A stretch of 32,710 nt of DNA from Bacilli bacterium. Its GTDB lineage: Bacteria; Bacillota_I; Bacilli_A; RF39; UBA660. Below the pieces are notes generated by a model, which was given only the letters and a program-made list of their open reading frames with translations, did not search any database and was not told where the DNA came from. Made by a program: the position numbers and the translations under genes. Location of the stretch: positions 1-32,710 of the forward strand of contig JAFUNE010000017.1 of assembly GCA_017473105.1 (NCBI GenBank), read 5' to 3'. Of the stretch, positions 16,486 through 24,290 are shown one piece after another; within the stretch, counting starts at the first letter, position 1, and each line of letters starts with the position of its first letter.

Positions 16486-16676
16486 GAATGATACACAAGG
16501 AGTCATAATGACGGTACCATCCTTTATTTAACTTATTAAATGTAACGTATTTCCACGTGAGTGATTAGCTCAATTTTAGAAAGTAGCTTCAATTAATATC
16601 ATTTATTAGCTTACACCAAACGCTAACTCTCTTTAAAATGATAAGAAATTTACTCGTCTTTCTCATTTGTTTGATA
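16486..16676 (-). promoter_or_regulatory. T-box riboswitch, specifier GCU (Ala), controlling alaS
   Basis: The leader between the alaS promoter and gene carries T-box hallmarks: a GAGTAAA specifier-loop motif, AAAGAGAGTTAG, a GGTGTAAGC distal loop and the T-box TGGTACCGTC (16510-16519). The predicted specifier codon is GCT (16585-16587), followed by A, matching alaS. A terminator stem pairs 16514-16522 with 16486-16494 and is followed by a T-run. Uncharged tRNA-Ala would stabilise the antiterminator and turn expression on. Confidence 0.88.
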
Positions 16677-16682
16677 AGTTAG

Positions 16683-16711
16683 ATTATAAATCTTTATTAT
16701 AATTTTGTCAA
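16683..16711 (-). promoter_or_regulatory. Consensus promoter of alaS
   Basis: TTGACA (16706-16711), a 17-bp spacer and TATAAT (16683-16688) match the sigma-70/sigma-A consensus perfectly on the minus strand. Confidence 0.85.
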
Positions 16712-16714
16712 TAT

Positions 16715-17863
16715 TTATACGTTTGTTCCTACTGAGGCACCTGTATCTTCAATAACAAGTCCAAATGTTGGTTCAGCGTCTATTGCGTCTGGTATATTTG
16801 CAGGTTGTTTACTAGCAAGTTCTTGTGCAAGAGCATTTGCTTGATTTATATCAAACTTTCTTAATTCAATTTTCTCTTGAGGAACAACTGGTTCTTCATT
16901 TTGGTCCTTTACTTCAAAAAATTCTATTGTTTCTTGTTGTTGTGATGGTTCATTTAAAAATTCAATAGTTTCCATTTGTGACTGTTGTTGAACTGGTTGT
17001 TGAACCATTTGTTCTTGTTGTGGAACAGATTGTTGAAGAGTCATTTGTTGTTGTGACATCATCATTTGATTTGAGTCAGTATATTGGACTTGTGGCATTT
17101 GTTGTGTCATATACATATTTTGTGCTATTTGTGGGTCCATCATCATTTGTTGCTGTGGCATCGCTTGTTGAGGCATCACTTGAGGTGTTGCCATCATCAT
17201 TTGATTTGGATCTGCATTTTGAACTTGCGGCATTTGTTGTGTCATATACATATTTTGTACCATTTGTGGGTCCATCATTATTTGTTGTTGTGGCATTGTT
17301 TGTTGAGGCATCACTTGAGGTGTCGCCATCATCATTTGATTTGTGTCTGTATATTGAACTTGTGGCATTGGTTGTGTCATATACATATTTTGTGCCATTT
17401 GTGGGTCCATCATCATTTGTTGTTGAAGCATTGTTTGTTGTGGCATCACTTGTGGTGTTGCCATCATCATTTGATTTTGATCTGTATATTGGACTTGTTG
17501 CACCGGTTGTGCAGCATAGTTTTGAGTTTCTACTGTATATACTTGTGGTTGAACAACTTGTTCTGGATCTGGTGCCTTAATTTCTAAATCATCAAGTGAT
17601 GGTTCTAATATCACTTCTGGTTGTTCTTCCACTGGTTTATGAGGAGTATCTATTACAAGACTTCCTGGTGGTTGCATTTGAACAGTTGGTAATGTTGACT
17701 CTTGTTTTGTAGGTTCAACCACTGCTTCTTCTACTACTTCATTTTTCTTTTCTTTTCTTTTTGATACTTTACTTAAAAAACCAAGTAATGCTATGGCAAA
17801 GACTATACCTAGTACTAAAAAGACTATATAAAAATCTGCTAATATACCATATATGAAGTCCAT
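16715..17863 (-). CDS. Single-pass membrane protein with Gln/Met-rich 45-residue tandem repeats
   Basis: 382 residues, no named family recognised. One membrane segment (about residues 10-31) is followed by the basic stretch SKVSKRKEKK, so the rest probably faces the cytoplasm. Residues 123-257 are three near-identical 45-residue repeats (QVQYTD..NQMMMATPQVMPQQ..), with a fourth partial copy from 258. The repeats are almost pure Gln, Met, Pro, Thr and Val with little charge, so they should be disordered or aggregation-prone. The C-terminal 85 residues are acidic and non-repetitive. GGGAGGA precedes the ATG. The downstream alaS promoter starts within a few bases of the stop and no terminator is seen. 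Confidence 0.75.
   Translation of the reverse strand: MDFIYGILADFYIVFLVLGIVFAIALLGFLSKVSKRKEKKNEVVEEAVVEPTKQESTLPTVQMQPPGSLVIDTPHKPVEEQPEVILEPSLDDLEIKAPDPEQVVQPQVYTVETQNYAAQPVQQVQYTDQNQMMMATPQVMPQQTMLQQQMMMDPQMAQNMYMTQPMPQVQYTDTNQMMMATPQVMPQQTMPQQQIMMDPQMVQNMYMTQQMPQVQNADPNQMMMATPQVMPQQAMPQQQMMMDPQIAQNMYMTQQMPQVQYTDSNQMMMSQQQMTLQQSVPQQEQMVQQPVQQQSQMETIEFLNEPSQQQETIEFFEVKDQNEEPVVPQEKIELRKFDINQANALAQELASKQPANIPDAIDAEPTFGLVIEDTGASVGTNV
17093..17497. repeat. Three 135-bp direct repeats within a coding region
   Basis: Three tandem 135-bp units encode the 45-residue Gln/Met repeats, with a partial fourth unit at about 17050-17092. Units differ by scattered substitutions only. Copy number may vary by slippage or recombination in steps that keep the reading frame. 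Confidence 0.85.
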
Positions 17864-17928
17864 AAAAAAATCCTCCCTATTCTTTATAATTATTTTATCA
17901 TTTATTTTTTGCTATTTCAATCAAAATA

Positions 17929-17953
17929 AAAAAGATAATTAACTTATCTTTTT
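17929..17953 (-). terminator. Terminator of the Val/Pro/Glu-repeat protein gene
   Basis: A 10-bp stem (17929-17938 with 17944-17953) has a 5-nt loop and a T-rich tail on the minus strand, just after the stop at 17965. Confidence 0.7.
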
Positions 17954-17964
17954 CATTTTTTATT

Positions 17965-19365
17965 TTAATTGACACTCTTTATATTGTATTCAATATCAAA
18001 AGTTCCTTCGACTACTTCAAATGTTACATTATATTTTTTGTCAATTTCTAAATTTAAATCATTTGATGATTGTCCATTGTTAAATTTATATCTCATTTCA
18101 AATGTTTTTCCAGCATTATTTTCAAATTCATAATCGATATATGTATATGATTCAGAATCAGTCATTCCAAAACCTGGAGTTCCTATTGATTTTAGTGTTA
18201 ATTCATCTGTTTGTGTTCCCAAAGAATATAATCCAATTTTTTCTCTTAATTGACTAATATCTTTAACATCACTAATATCTTTGTTATCTTCTTTAGTGAA
18301 AATTTCATAACCTGTTATTACTTTTTCACCTTTTGATTCTTTATAATATATATTAACTTTAATATACTCATCATAATTATTTAATTCACTGAATAATTCA
18401 CTATTTTCAGCCTCATAAACATATGATGAATTTTCATCAAATCCATTGATATTATAGGAACATTCTTGTCCCATACACATATGACCATTTATAGAAACAT
18501 CTTCTAATTTTGTTCCTGTTTTATCATTAGTACTTTCTCCTCCTGATGTTTTTTCTTCATCTTTTGAGAAAATTCCTAATTTATTTAGTCCAAATACTAC
18601 TAATACAACTAGTGCAATTACTAGAACTACAATTGCAATTGGACTTGTTTTCTTTGAAACAGGTGCATTTGCTGGTTGAGAAACAGGTTCTACACTTGGT
18701 GTTGTATTTGGTGTTTCTGTAGGTGTTAAAGTAGGTTCCACTACAGGTGTTACAGGTGAAACTGGTGTCTCAACTGCTGGAGTTGATTCAACAATAGGTG
18801 CTACTGGAGCTACAGGAGTTTCAACTGTAGGAGTTGATTCAACAACAGGTGCTACTGGAGCAACAGGATTTTCAATTGCAGAAGTTGATTCTACTACAGG
18901 TACTTCTTGTACTGCAGGAGTTTCAACTACTGGTGTTGGTTCAACAACAGGTACTTCTTGTACTACAGGATTTTCAACTACAGGAGTTGGTTCCACTACT
19001 GGTACTTCTTGTACTACAGGATTTTCAACTACTGGTGTTGGTTCTACTACAGGTACTTCTTGTACTACAGGATTTTCAACTACAGGTGTTGGTTCCACTA
19101 CTGGTACTTCTTGTACTACAGGATTTTCAACTACTGGTGTTGGTTCTACTACAGGTACTTCTTGTACTACAGGATTTTCAACTACTGGTGTTGATTCAAC
19201 AACAGGTGCTACTGGAGCTACAGGATTTTCAACTACTGGTGTTGGTTCAACAACAGGTACTTCTTGCACTACAGGATTTTCAAGTACTGGAGTTGGTTCT
19301 ACCACAGGTACTTGTGAAACAATTGTATCTTGTGTTTGATTTTGATTATTTTCATTACTATTCAT
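17965..19365 (-). CDS. Membrane-anchored protein with twelve 17-residue Val/Pro/Glu repeats
   Basis: 466 residues, no named family recognised. After 18 polar residues come twelve 17-residue repeats (residues 19-222; consensus VPVVEPTPVVENPVVQE), the middle ones identical. A short linker, Lys-Lys and a strong membrane segment (about 243-263) follow, then about 200 residues of polar domain with two close Cys (CMGQEC), which looks extracellular and beta-rich. There is no N-terminal signal, so the repeat is predicted to be cytoplasmic and the C-terminal domain outside. AGGAGAAA precedes the ATG. With the Gln/Met protein next to it, this makes a pair of repeat-bearing membrane proteins. The function is unknown. 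Confidence 0.75.
   Translation of the reverse strand: MNSNENNQNQTQDTIVSQVPVVEPTPVLENPVVQEVPVVEPTPVVENPVAPVAPVVESTPVVENPVVQEVPVVEPTPVVENPVVQEVPVVEPTPVVENPVVQEVPVVEPTPVVENPVVQEVPVVEPTPVVENPVVQEVPVVEPTPVVETPAVQEVPVVESTSAIENPVAPVAPVVESTPTVETPVAPVAPIVESTPAVETPVSPVTPVVEPTLTPTETPNTTPSVEPVSQPANAPVSKKTSPIAIVVLVIALVVLVVFGLNKLGIFSKDEEKTSGGESTNDKTGTKLEDVSINGHMCMGQECSYNINGFDENSSYVYEAENSELFSELNNYDEYIKVNIYYKESKGEKVITGYEIFTKEDNKDISDVKDISQLREKIGLYSLGTQTDELTLKSIGTPGFGMTDSESYTYIDYEFENNAGKTFEMRYKFNNGQSSNDLNLEIDKKYNVTFEVVEGTFDIEYNIKSVN
18700..19311. repeat. Twelve 51-bp direct repeats within a coding region
   Basis: Tandem 51-bp units encode the 17-residue repeat. The central copies (about 18900-19200) are nearly identical at DNA level and alternate between two slightly different codon versions, suggesting recent expansion by a two-unit block. 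The pattern also keeps other frames open, which creates false ORFs on the opposite strand. Confidence 0.88.
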
Positions 19366-19407
19366 ATTCTATTTCTCCTATTATTAATATAATACCATAT
19401 GTTATAA

Positions 19408-19446
19408 AAAAAAGTATAGTAATTTTTTTATTTACTATACTTTTTT
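19408..19446. terminator. Terminator after gatB
   Basis: A 15-bp stem (19408-19422 with 19432-19446) has a 9-nt loop and A/T-runs at its base, directly after the gatB stop. It closes the asnS-gatCAB operon. Confidence 0.8.
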
Positions 19447-19447
19447 A

Positions 19448-20878
19448 TTAATTTATTTTTTCTATCATTTTACTTTTTGCTTCAACTGGGTTTGCTTTTC
19501 CTTTTGATTTTTTCATAACTTGTCCTACTAAGTAGTCTAACATATTTGTTCTTCCGTTATGATAATCCTCAATTGCTTTTGCATTTTCACTTATTACTTC
19601 ATCTACTAAAGAATCAATAAGTCCAGAATCTTCTATAACTTCCATTTCATATTTTTTAACAATTTCCTCTGGTGTTAAGTGTTCTTCTAACATTTTTGCA
19701 AACACTTCTTTTCCTTGATTATTTGTTATTTTTTTATCATTAATTAATTTTATTAATGATGAAAGCATATTCGGTCTTATGAATATGTTTTCTATTGTTA
19801 TATCCTCTGATTTATTTGTTTCACCTAGTATTCTTGTTGTAATCCAGTTACTTGCACTTTTTGCGTCACTTCCTAGTTTTAAGCATTCTTCAAAATAATC
19901 TGATACTTTTTTATCTTTTACTAAAACTTTTGCATCGTATTCACTTAAATTATATTCTTTAATATATTTTTCTTTTCTTTCATGAGCTAGTTCTGGTATT
20001 GATTTTTTTACACTTTCAATATATTCTTTTGTAATTTTATATCTTGGAATGTTTGGGTCTGTAAAATATCTATAGTCAATTGCATCTGCTTTACTTCTCA
20101 TATGAACAGTTTGTCCTTTTTCATCATCCCATCTTCTTGTTTCTTGAACTACTTCGTCATATCTTCCTTCGCTCTTCAATTTTGTTTGTCTTTCGATTTC
20201 ATAGTTAATTGTTTTTCTTATATTATCAAAACTGTTAACATTTTTAACTTCAACTTTTGTACCAAGTTCTTCTGAATCTTCATCCATAATTGATACGTTT
20301 ACATCAGCTCTGATTTGTCCTTTTTTAGAATCACATTCAGAAATATTTGTGTATTGATAAATACTTTTAATATGTTCTAAAAATGCTATTGCTTCATCTG
20401 CTGAATTTAAGCATGGTTCAGTAACTAATTCTAATAGTGGTACTCCTGCTCTATTATAGTCTAAGTTTGATGTATCATAATAGTGATCAAGTGATGCTGT
20501 ATCTTCTTCTAAGTGAATATCGTGTATTTTAACTATTTTATTTTCTCCATTTACTTGAATTTCTACTTCTCCATTTACTCCGATTGGATTATAAAATTGT
20601 GTTAATTGATATCCTTTTGGTAAATCCGGATAGTAGTAATTTTTTCTGTCAAACTCTAAATAATCAGGTTGTTTACATTTAAGAATTAAACTTATCATTA
20701 ATGATTTTCTTACGCATTCTTTATTAACAACTGGTAGAGTTCCTGGAAATGCCATATCAAGTGGTGCAACTAATTGATTTGGTAGTTTTGAAAATCCGTT
20801 AATAGCGTTTGAAAACACTTTTGTGTGTGAAGTCATTTCGCAGTGGAATTCAAGTCCTATTACTGCTTTGTATGCCAT
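19448..20878 (-). CDS. gatB: Aspartyl/glutamyl-tRNA amidotransferase subunit B
   Basis: 476 residues, full length. This is the kinase and tRNA-binding subunit of GatCAB, which phosphorylates Glu-tRNA-Gln (or Asp-tRNA-Asn) and amidates it with ammonia from GatA. IGLEFHCEM near the N-terminus, FDRKNYYYPDLPKGYQ, NRAGVPLLELVTEP and the C-terminal YqeY-like helical tail (DYLVGQVMKKSKGKANP) are diagnostic. The start overlaps the gatA stop (TAATG), with GGAGGTG upstream. It is the last gene of the operon. No glnS is seen here, which fits the indirect route to Gln-tRNA. Confidence 0.95.
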   Translation of the reverse strand: MAYKAVIGLEFHCEMTSHTKVFSNAINGFSKLPNQLVAPLDMAFPGTLPVVNKECVRKSLMISLILKCKQPDYLEFDRKNYYYPDLPKGYQLTQFYNPIGVNGEVEIQVNGENKIVKIHDIHLEEDTASLDHYYDTSNLDYNRAGVPLLELVTEPCLNSADEAIAFLEHIKSIYQYTNISECDSKKGQIRADVNVSIMDEDSEELGTKVEVKNVNSFDNIRKTINYEIERQTKLKSEGRYDEVVQETRRWDDEKGQTVHMRSKADAIDYRYFTDPNIPRYKITKEYIESVKKSIPELAHERKEKYIKEYNLSEYDAKVLVKDKKVSDYFEECLKLGSDAKSASNWITTRILGETNKSEDITIENIFIRPNMLSSLIKLINDKKITNNQGKEVFAKMLEEHLTPEEIVKKYEMEVIEDSGLIDSLVDEVISENAKAIEDYHNGRTNMLDYLVGQVMKKSKGKANPVEAKSKMIEKIN

Positions 20879-22326
20879 TAGTTTTCACCTCCTGCAATTT
20901 GATTTTTGTATTCCATTTTATTTTCAAGTGAATATGCTAGTTGCAATAATTTTTCATCTTCTTTTATAGCACATGTTATGTTTACACCAACTGGTAAACC
21001 GTTTATAAATCCGTTTGGTATTGTAATACTTGGGTAACCTCCGTGATTAGCAATTTGAAGAGATTCTTCTAATACTCTATATTCTTTATTATTTTCATTT
21101 TTAGTTTGGTCTAAGTATTTTGCTGTTCCTGTTCCAACTGGCATAATCATTCCATCGTACTTTTCAAATAATTTGTTCATTGTGTTTACTATCATTCTTC
21201 TTACACGTTTTGCATTTAGAAAATATTTTTCTTGATTTTCACTTTGTAGTACATATGAACCAATTACAAATCTTCTTTTTATTAATGATGAGAATCCTTT
21301 TGTTCTGTGATCTTTCATCATGTCTGTTGGATTATCTCCTTCTCCTCTTGGACCGAAAGAAATACCTGTTAAGTTAGACATATTTGTTGTTGCTTCTGCA
21401 TATGATATTACATCGTATATCGCAGGTAATGCATTTAGTAATTTTCTATCTATACTAATTGGTTCTACTTCTATATCTAATTCTTTACATAAATCTAGTG
21501 TTTTATAAAAATTTTCAATATGATTTCTAAATTCTTCGCTTACGTTTTCATAGTTATCAAGTTCTACTAATTCTTTTATGTAAAATAATTTTTTTCCTGA
21601 TACTGAGTTTTGTAAATTTTTATGTAGATTAATACTGCTTGAATCCCAAGATGTCATATCATTTTCATCTTTTCCTTTCATAGCATCTACTACTATTGAA
21701 GCATCTTCTACATTTCTTGTGATTACACCTATTGTATCAAGTGAACTTGCATATGGAAGAAGTCCATATCTTGAAACCATTCCATATGTTGGTTTATATC
21801 CTACTACTCCACAGTATGATGCTGGCTTTCTAATTGAATCTCCAGTATCTGTTCCAAGAGCAAATGGGTAACATCCATAAGCAACACTTGCAACACTTCC
21901 TGCACTTGATCCTCCTGCTATTCTTTCAGTATCCCATGGATTTTTAACTGCACCTGTGTGGCACGTAATTCCTGAACCACCCATTCCAAATTCATCTAAA
22001 GCAGTTTTTACTACGCCTACGCATCCTGCTTCTTTTAATTTTTTTATGCATGTTGCATCATAGAATGGTACATAGTCTTTTAATGTATTACTACTTGCTG
22101 TTGTTAATATATCTTTTGTAGATAAATTATCTTTTATTCCATATGGAATTCCTGATAATAAATTATCTGTTACTTCAGTAGGTTTTGCATCTTCAATTAT
22201 CGTTACAAATGAATTTGTTTTTTCTTGAGCAAGTTTACATTTATCAAGTGACTCTTTAATTAATTCTTCACTTGTTGTTTTATTATTTATTAATAATTCA
22301 TGTAATTCAGTTATACTTTTATTCAT
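20878..22326 (-). CDS. gatA: Aspartyl/glutamyl-tRNA amidotransferase subunit A
   Basis: 482 residues, the amidase-signature glutaminase of GatCAB. The Ser-cisSer-Lys triad is visible as Lys65 (GIPYGIKDN), Ser140 (GGSSAGS) and Ser164 (DTGDSIRKPA). The nucleophile motif reads GDS where many GatA proteins have GGS, a mild variation. VKNPWD and GMVSRYGLLPYASSLD are also typical. It overlaps gatC and gatB by one base each (TAATG), so the three subunits are made in equal amounts. It acts in the cytoplasm and passes ammonia through a tunnel to GatB. Confidence 0.95.
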   Translation of the reverse strand: MNKSITELHELLINNKTTSEELIKESLDKCKLAQEKTNSFVTIIEDAKPTEVTDNLLSGIPYGIKDNLSTKDILTTASSNTLKDYVPFYDATCIKKLKEAGCVGVVKTALDEFGMGGSGITCHTGAVKNPWDTERIAGGSSAGSVASVAYGCYPFALGTDTGDSIRKPASYCGVVGYKPTYGMVSRYGLLPYASSLDTIGVITRNVEDASIVVDAMKGKDENDMTSWDSSSINLHKNLQNSVSGKKLFYIKELVELDNYENVSEEFRNHIENFYKTLDLCKELDIEVEPISIDRKLLNALPAIYDVISYAEATTNMSNLTGISFGPRGEGDNPTDMMKDHRTKGFSSLIKRRFVIGSYVLQSENQEKYFLNAKRVRRMIVNTMNKLFEKYDGMIMPVGTGTAKYLDQTKNENNKEYRVLEESLQIANHGGYPSITIPNGFINGLPVGVNITCAIKEDEKLLQLAYSLENKMEYKNQIAGGEN

Positions 22327-22625
22327 TATGCCACCACCTTTGGTACTTCTACTTCTCTTCCTTCTCTTCTATCGCAGTTTCTAAGAAGTACATCTATATT
22401 AATTTCTTCTGCATGAATTTCATCATCTCTTAATTCATCAATATACATTTCAAATGGATAGCTTAATGGTTCGATATCTTTAATATTTGGTATTTCATTT
22501 ATTAAATCCATATTTTTTTCTATATCACCAAATTCTTCTTGAATCATTTTTCTTTCTTCACTAGTTAAGCCGATAAGTAATTTGTCGGCATAACCATCTA
22601 TCATTTCTTCAGTAATATTATTCAT
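22326..22625 (-). CDS. gatC: Aspartyl/glutamyl-tRNA amidotransferase subunit C
   Basis: 99 residues, the small subunit that wraps around GatA and joins it to GatB. ITEEMIDGYADKLLIGLTSE corresponds to the family N-terminus, and the PEP-like region near residue 60-70 (IEPLSYPFEM) replaces the usual IxPMxH segment. I start at the ATG after GGAGGAAA (22623-22625). An earlier in-frame ATG would lie inside asnS. The sequence is divergent, as GatC often is, and the identification rests partly on its place before gatA. Confidence 0.88.
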   Translation of the reverse strand: MNNITEEMIDGYADKLLIGLTSEERKMIQEEFGDIEKNMDLINEIPNIKDIEPLSYPFEMYIDELRDDEIHAEEINIDVLLRNCDRREGREVEVPKVVA

Positions 22626-22644
22626 TTTTCCTCCATTATAAATA

Positions 22645-24024
22645 TTAATAATCACAGTTATTTGGTGTTCTTGGATATGGTATTACGTCTCTAATGTTGT
22701 CTACTCCTGTTAGGTACATAATTAATCTTTCAAATCCAAGTCCAAATCCTGAGTGGTAGCATCCACCAAATTTTCTTAAGTTAGTATACCAGTCAAGATT
22801 TTCTTCTGGAATATCTAATTCTTTCATTCTTTGTATTAATTTATCGTAATCATCTTCTCTTTGACTTCCACCACAAAGTTCTCCTGAACCAGGTACTTCT
22901 AAATCAGCAGCTGCTACAGTTTCTCCGTCTTCGTTAAGTTTCATATAAAATGCTTTTATATCTTTTGGCCAATCAGTAATGAATACTGGTCCGTTAAAAT
23001 GTTCTGTAATGTATTTTTCATGTTCTTTGGCAATATCTTCTCCGTATTCTGGTTTAAATTCCCAATCTACTTTTGCTTCTTTTAATAAAGTTATTGCATC
23101 TTTATGTGTAATTCTTACAAATTTTGAATTTACTACTTTATTTAATTTTTCTTTTAATCCTTTTTCTACGAATTTATCAAAGAAATCTATTTCTAATGGA
23201 CATTTTTCCATTACATAATTTACAACATATTTTAACATACTTTCTTGAACATCCATGATACCATTTAAATCGCAGAATGCTACTTCTGGTTCAATCATCC
23301 AAAATTCATTTGCATGTGTTTTAGTATTTGAGTGTTCTGTTCTCATTGTTGGTCCAAATGTATAAATCTTTTTATATGCCATTGCATATGTTTCACCGTG
23401 TAGTTGTCCTGAACCTGTAATATATGCTGGTTTTCCAAATAAATCTTTTTTATAATCAACTTTCTTTTCGTCATTTAATGGTAGATTTTGCATATCAAGT
23501 GTTGTTACTTTGAACATTTGTCCACTACCTTCACAGTCTGCTCCTGTTATGATTGGACTATGAAAATATACATAGTTATTTGATTGAAAATATTCGTGAA
23601 TAGCATGTGCTGCTACACTTCTTACTCTAAATACTGCATTAAAAAGATTTGTTCTTGGTCTTAAATATGCAACTTCTCTTAAGAATTCTCTTGTATGTCT
23701 TTTTGGTTGAATTGGATAGTCTTCTGGACAATCTCCTAACATTTCTATTTTTTCAACTTTTAATTCATGTGATTGGTTGCTTCCTTCAGACTTAACAATT
23801 GTTCCTGTTACTCTTATTGCACATCCTACATGTATTTTACTAATAGTTTGAAAATCTTCTAATTCTTTATCATAAACAAGCTGTAAGCTTTGAAAATATG
23901 TTCCATCATTAAAATCTATAAATCCAAAGTTTGATTGATTTCTATTGTTACGAACCCAACCTTCTAATGTTACTTTTTTTTCTTCGTATTTTTCGATTTC
24001 TTTAAATAAATCTTTTACATCCAT
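22645..24024 (-). CDS. asnS: Asparaginyl-tRNA synthetase
   Basis: 459 residues, a class IIb synthetase charging tRNA-Asn directly. The N-terminal OB-fold anticodon-binding domain (VTLEGWVRNNRNQSNFGFIDF) is followed by the catalytic core with motif 2 (FGPTMRTEHSNTKTHANEFWMIE) and motif 3 (GFGLGFERLIMYLTG). The AsnRS-type ending VIPYPRTPNNCDY distinguishes it from AspRS. The true start is the ATG after AAGGAGGAGAAAATT. Upstream in-frame codons belong to the T-box terminator. It is the first gene of the asnS-gatCAB operon. Its presence implies that GatCAB mainly serves Gln-tRNA. Confidence 0.95.
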   Translation of the reverse strand: MDVKDLFKEIEKYEEKKVTLEGWVRNNRNQSNFGFIDFNDGTYFQSLQLVYDKELEDFQTISKIHVGCAIRVTGTIVKSEGSNQSHELKVEKIEMLGDCPEDYPIQPKRHTREFLREVAYLRPRTNLFNAVFRVRSVAAHAIHEYFQSNNYVYFHSPIITGADCEGSGQMFKVTTLDMQNLPLNDEKKVDYKKDLFGKPAYITGSGQLHGETYAMAYKKIYTFGPTMRTEHSNTKTHANEFWMIEPEVAFCDLNGIMDVQESMLKYVVNYVMEKCPLEIDFFDKFVEKGLKEKLNKVVNSKFVRITHKDAITLLKEAKVDWEFKPEYGEDIAKEHEKYITEHFNGPVFITDWPKDIKAFYMKLNEDGETVAAADLEVPGSGELCGGSQREDDYDKLIQRMKELDIPEENLDWYTNLRKFGGCYHSGFGLGFERLIMYLTGVDNIRDVIPYPRTPNNCDY

Positions 24025-24049
24025 AATTTTCTCCTCCTTAAAATAAAAA

Positions 24050-24253
24050 GGGATGGTAACAAAGGAGTCTATAAAAGACGGTACCATCCCTATTTTTTCT
24101 TTCTTTTTATAACGGCTTTTATACCGAGAATATCTACTTAGTTTCGATATTCCACTCTGTGGTGTTATTCATATATATAGTTTATTAGTTTTCACCAGCC
24201 ACTAACTCTCTTTAAAACATCTATATATTACTTCTCCACGTCTTTGATTTACA
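24050..24253 (-). promoter_or_regulatory. T-box riboswitch, specifier AAC (Asn), controlling asnS-gatCAB
   Basis: The 5' leader has an AGTAA specifier-loop motif, AAAGAGAGTTAG, a GGTGAAAAC distal loop and the T-box TGGTACCGTC (24077-24086). The predicted specifier is AAC (24164-24166), followed by A, matching asnS. The terminator pairs 24082-24090 with 24050-24058 and is followed by a T-rich run. Uncharged tRNA-Asn would permit transcription of all four genes. Confidence 0.9.
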
Positions 24254-24259
24254 TGTCTA

Positions 24260-24288
24260 ATTATACTTTTATTAATTTTTTTTGTCAA
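24260..24288 (-). promoter_or_regulatory. Consensus promoter of asnS-gatCAB
   Basis: TTGACA (24283-24288), a 17-bp spacer and TATAAT (24260-24265) match the consensus perfectly, starting directly at the end of hisS. Confidence 0.85.
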
Positions 24289-24290
24289 TC

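Noticed and set aside
16464..16496. Upstream start giving an 11-residue longer AlaS
   Set aside because: It lies inside the T-box terminator. GGAGGG and the conserved AlaRS N-terminus support the ATG at 16461-16463.
16486..16522. Plain intrinsic terminator for the repeat-protein gene
   Set aside because: It lies downstream of the alaS promoter and contains the T-box sequence, so it is the riboswitch terminator.
16978..17587. Long plus-strand open frames of 200 and 167 codons
   Set aside because: They are antisense shadows of the Gln/Met repeat gene. Periodic sequence keeps several frames open. No ribosome binding site, and odd Leu/His- or Val-rich composition.
18700..19311. Regular short repeats as a CRISPR array
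   Set aside because: The units are contiguous 51-bp direct repeats without unique spacers, in frame in a coding region, and no cas genes are present.
18834..19451. Plus-strand open frames of 205 and 95 codons
   Set aside because: They are shadows of the 51-bp repeats in the minus-strand gene. The terminator and gene layout fit the minus strand.
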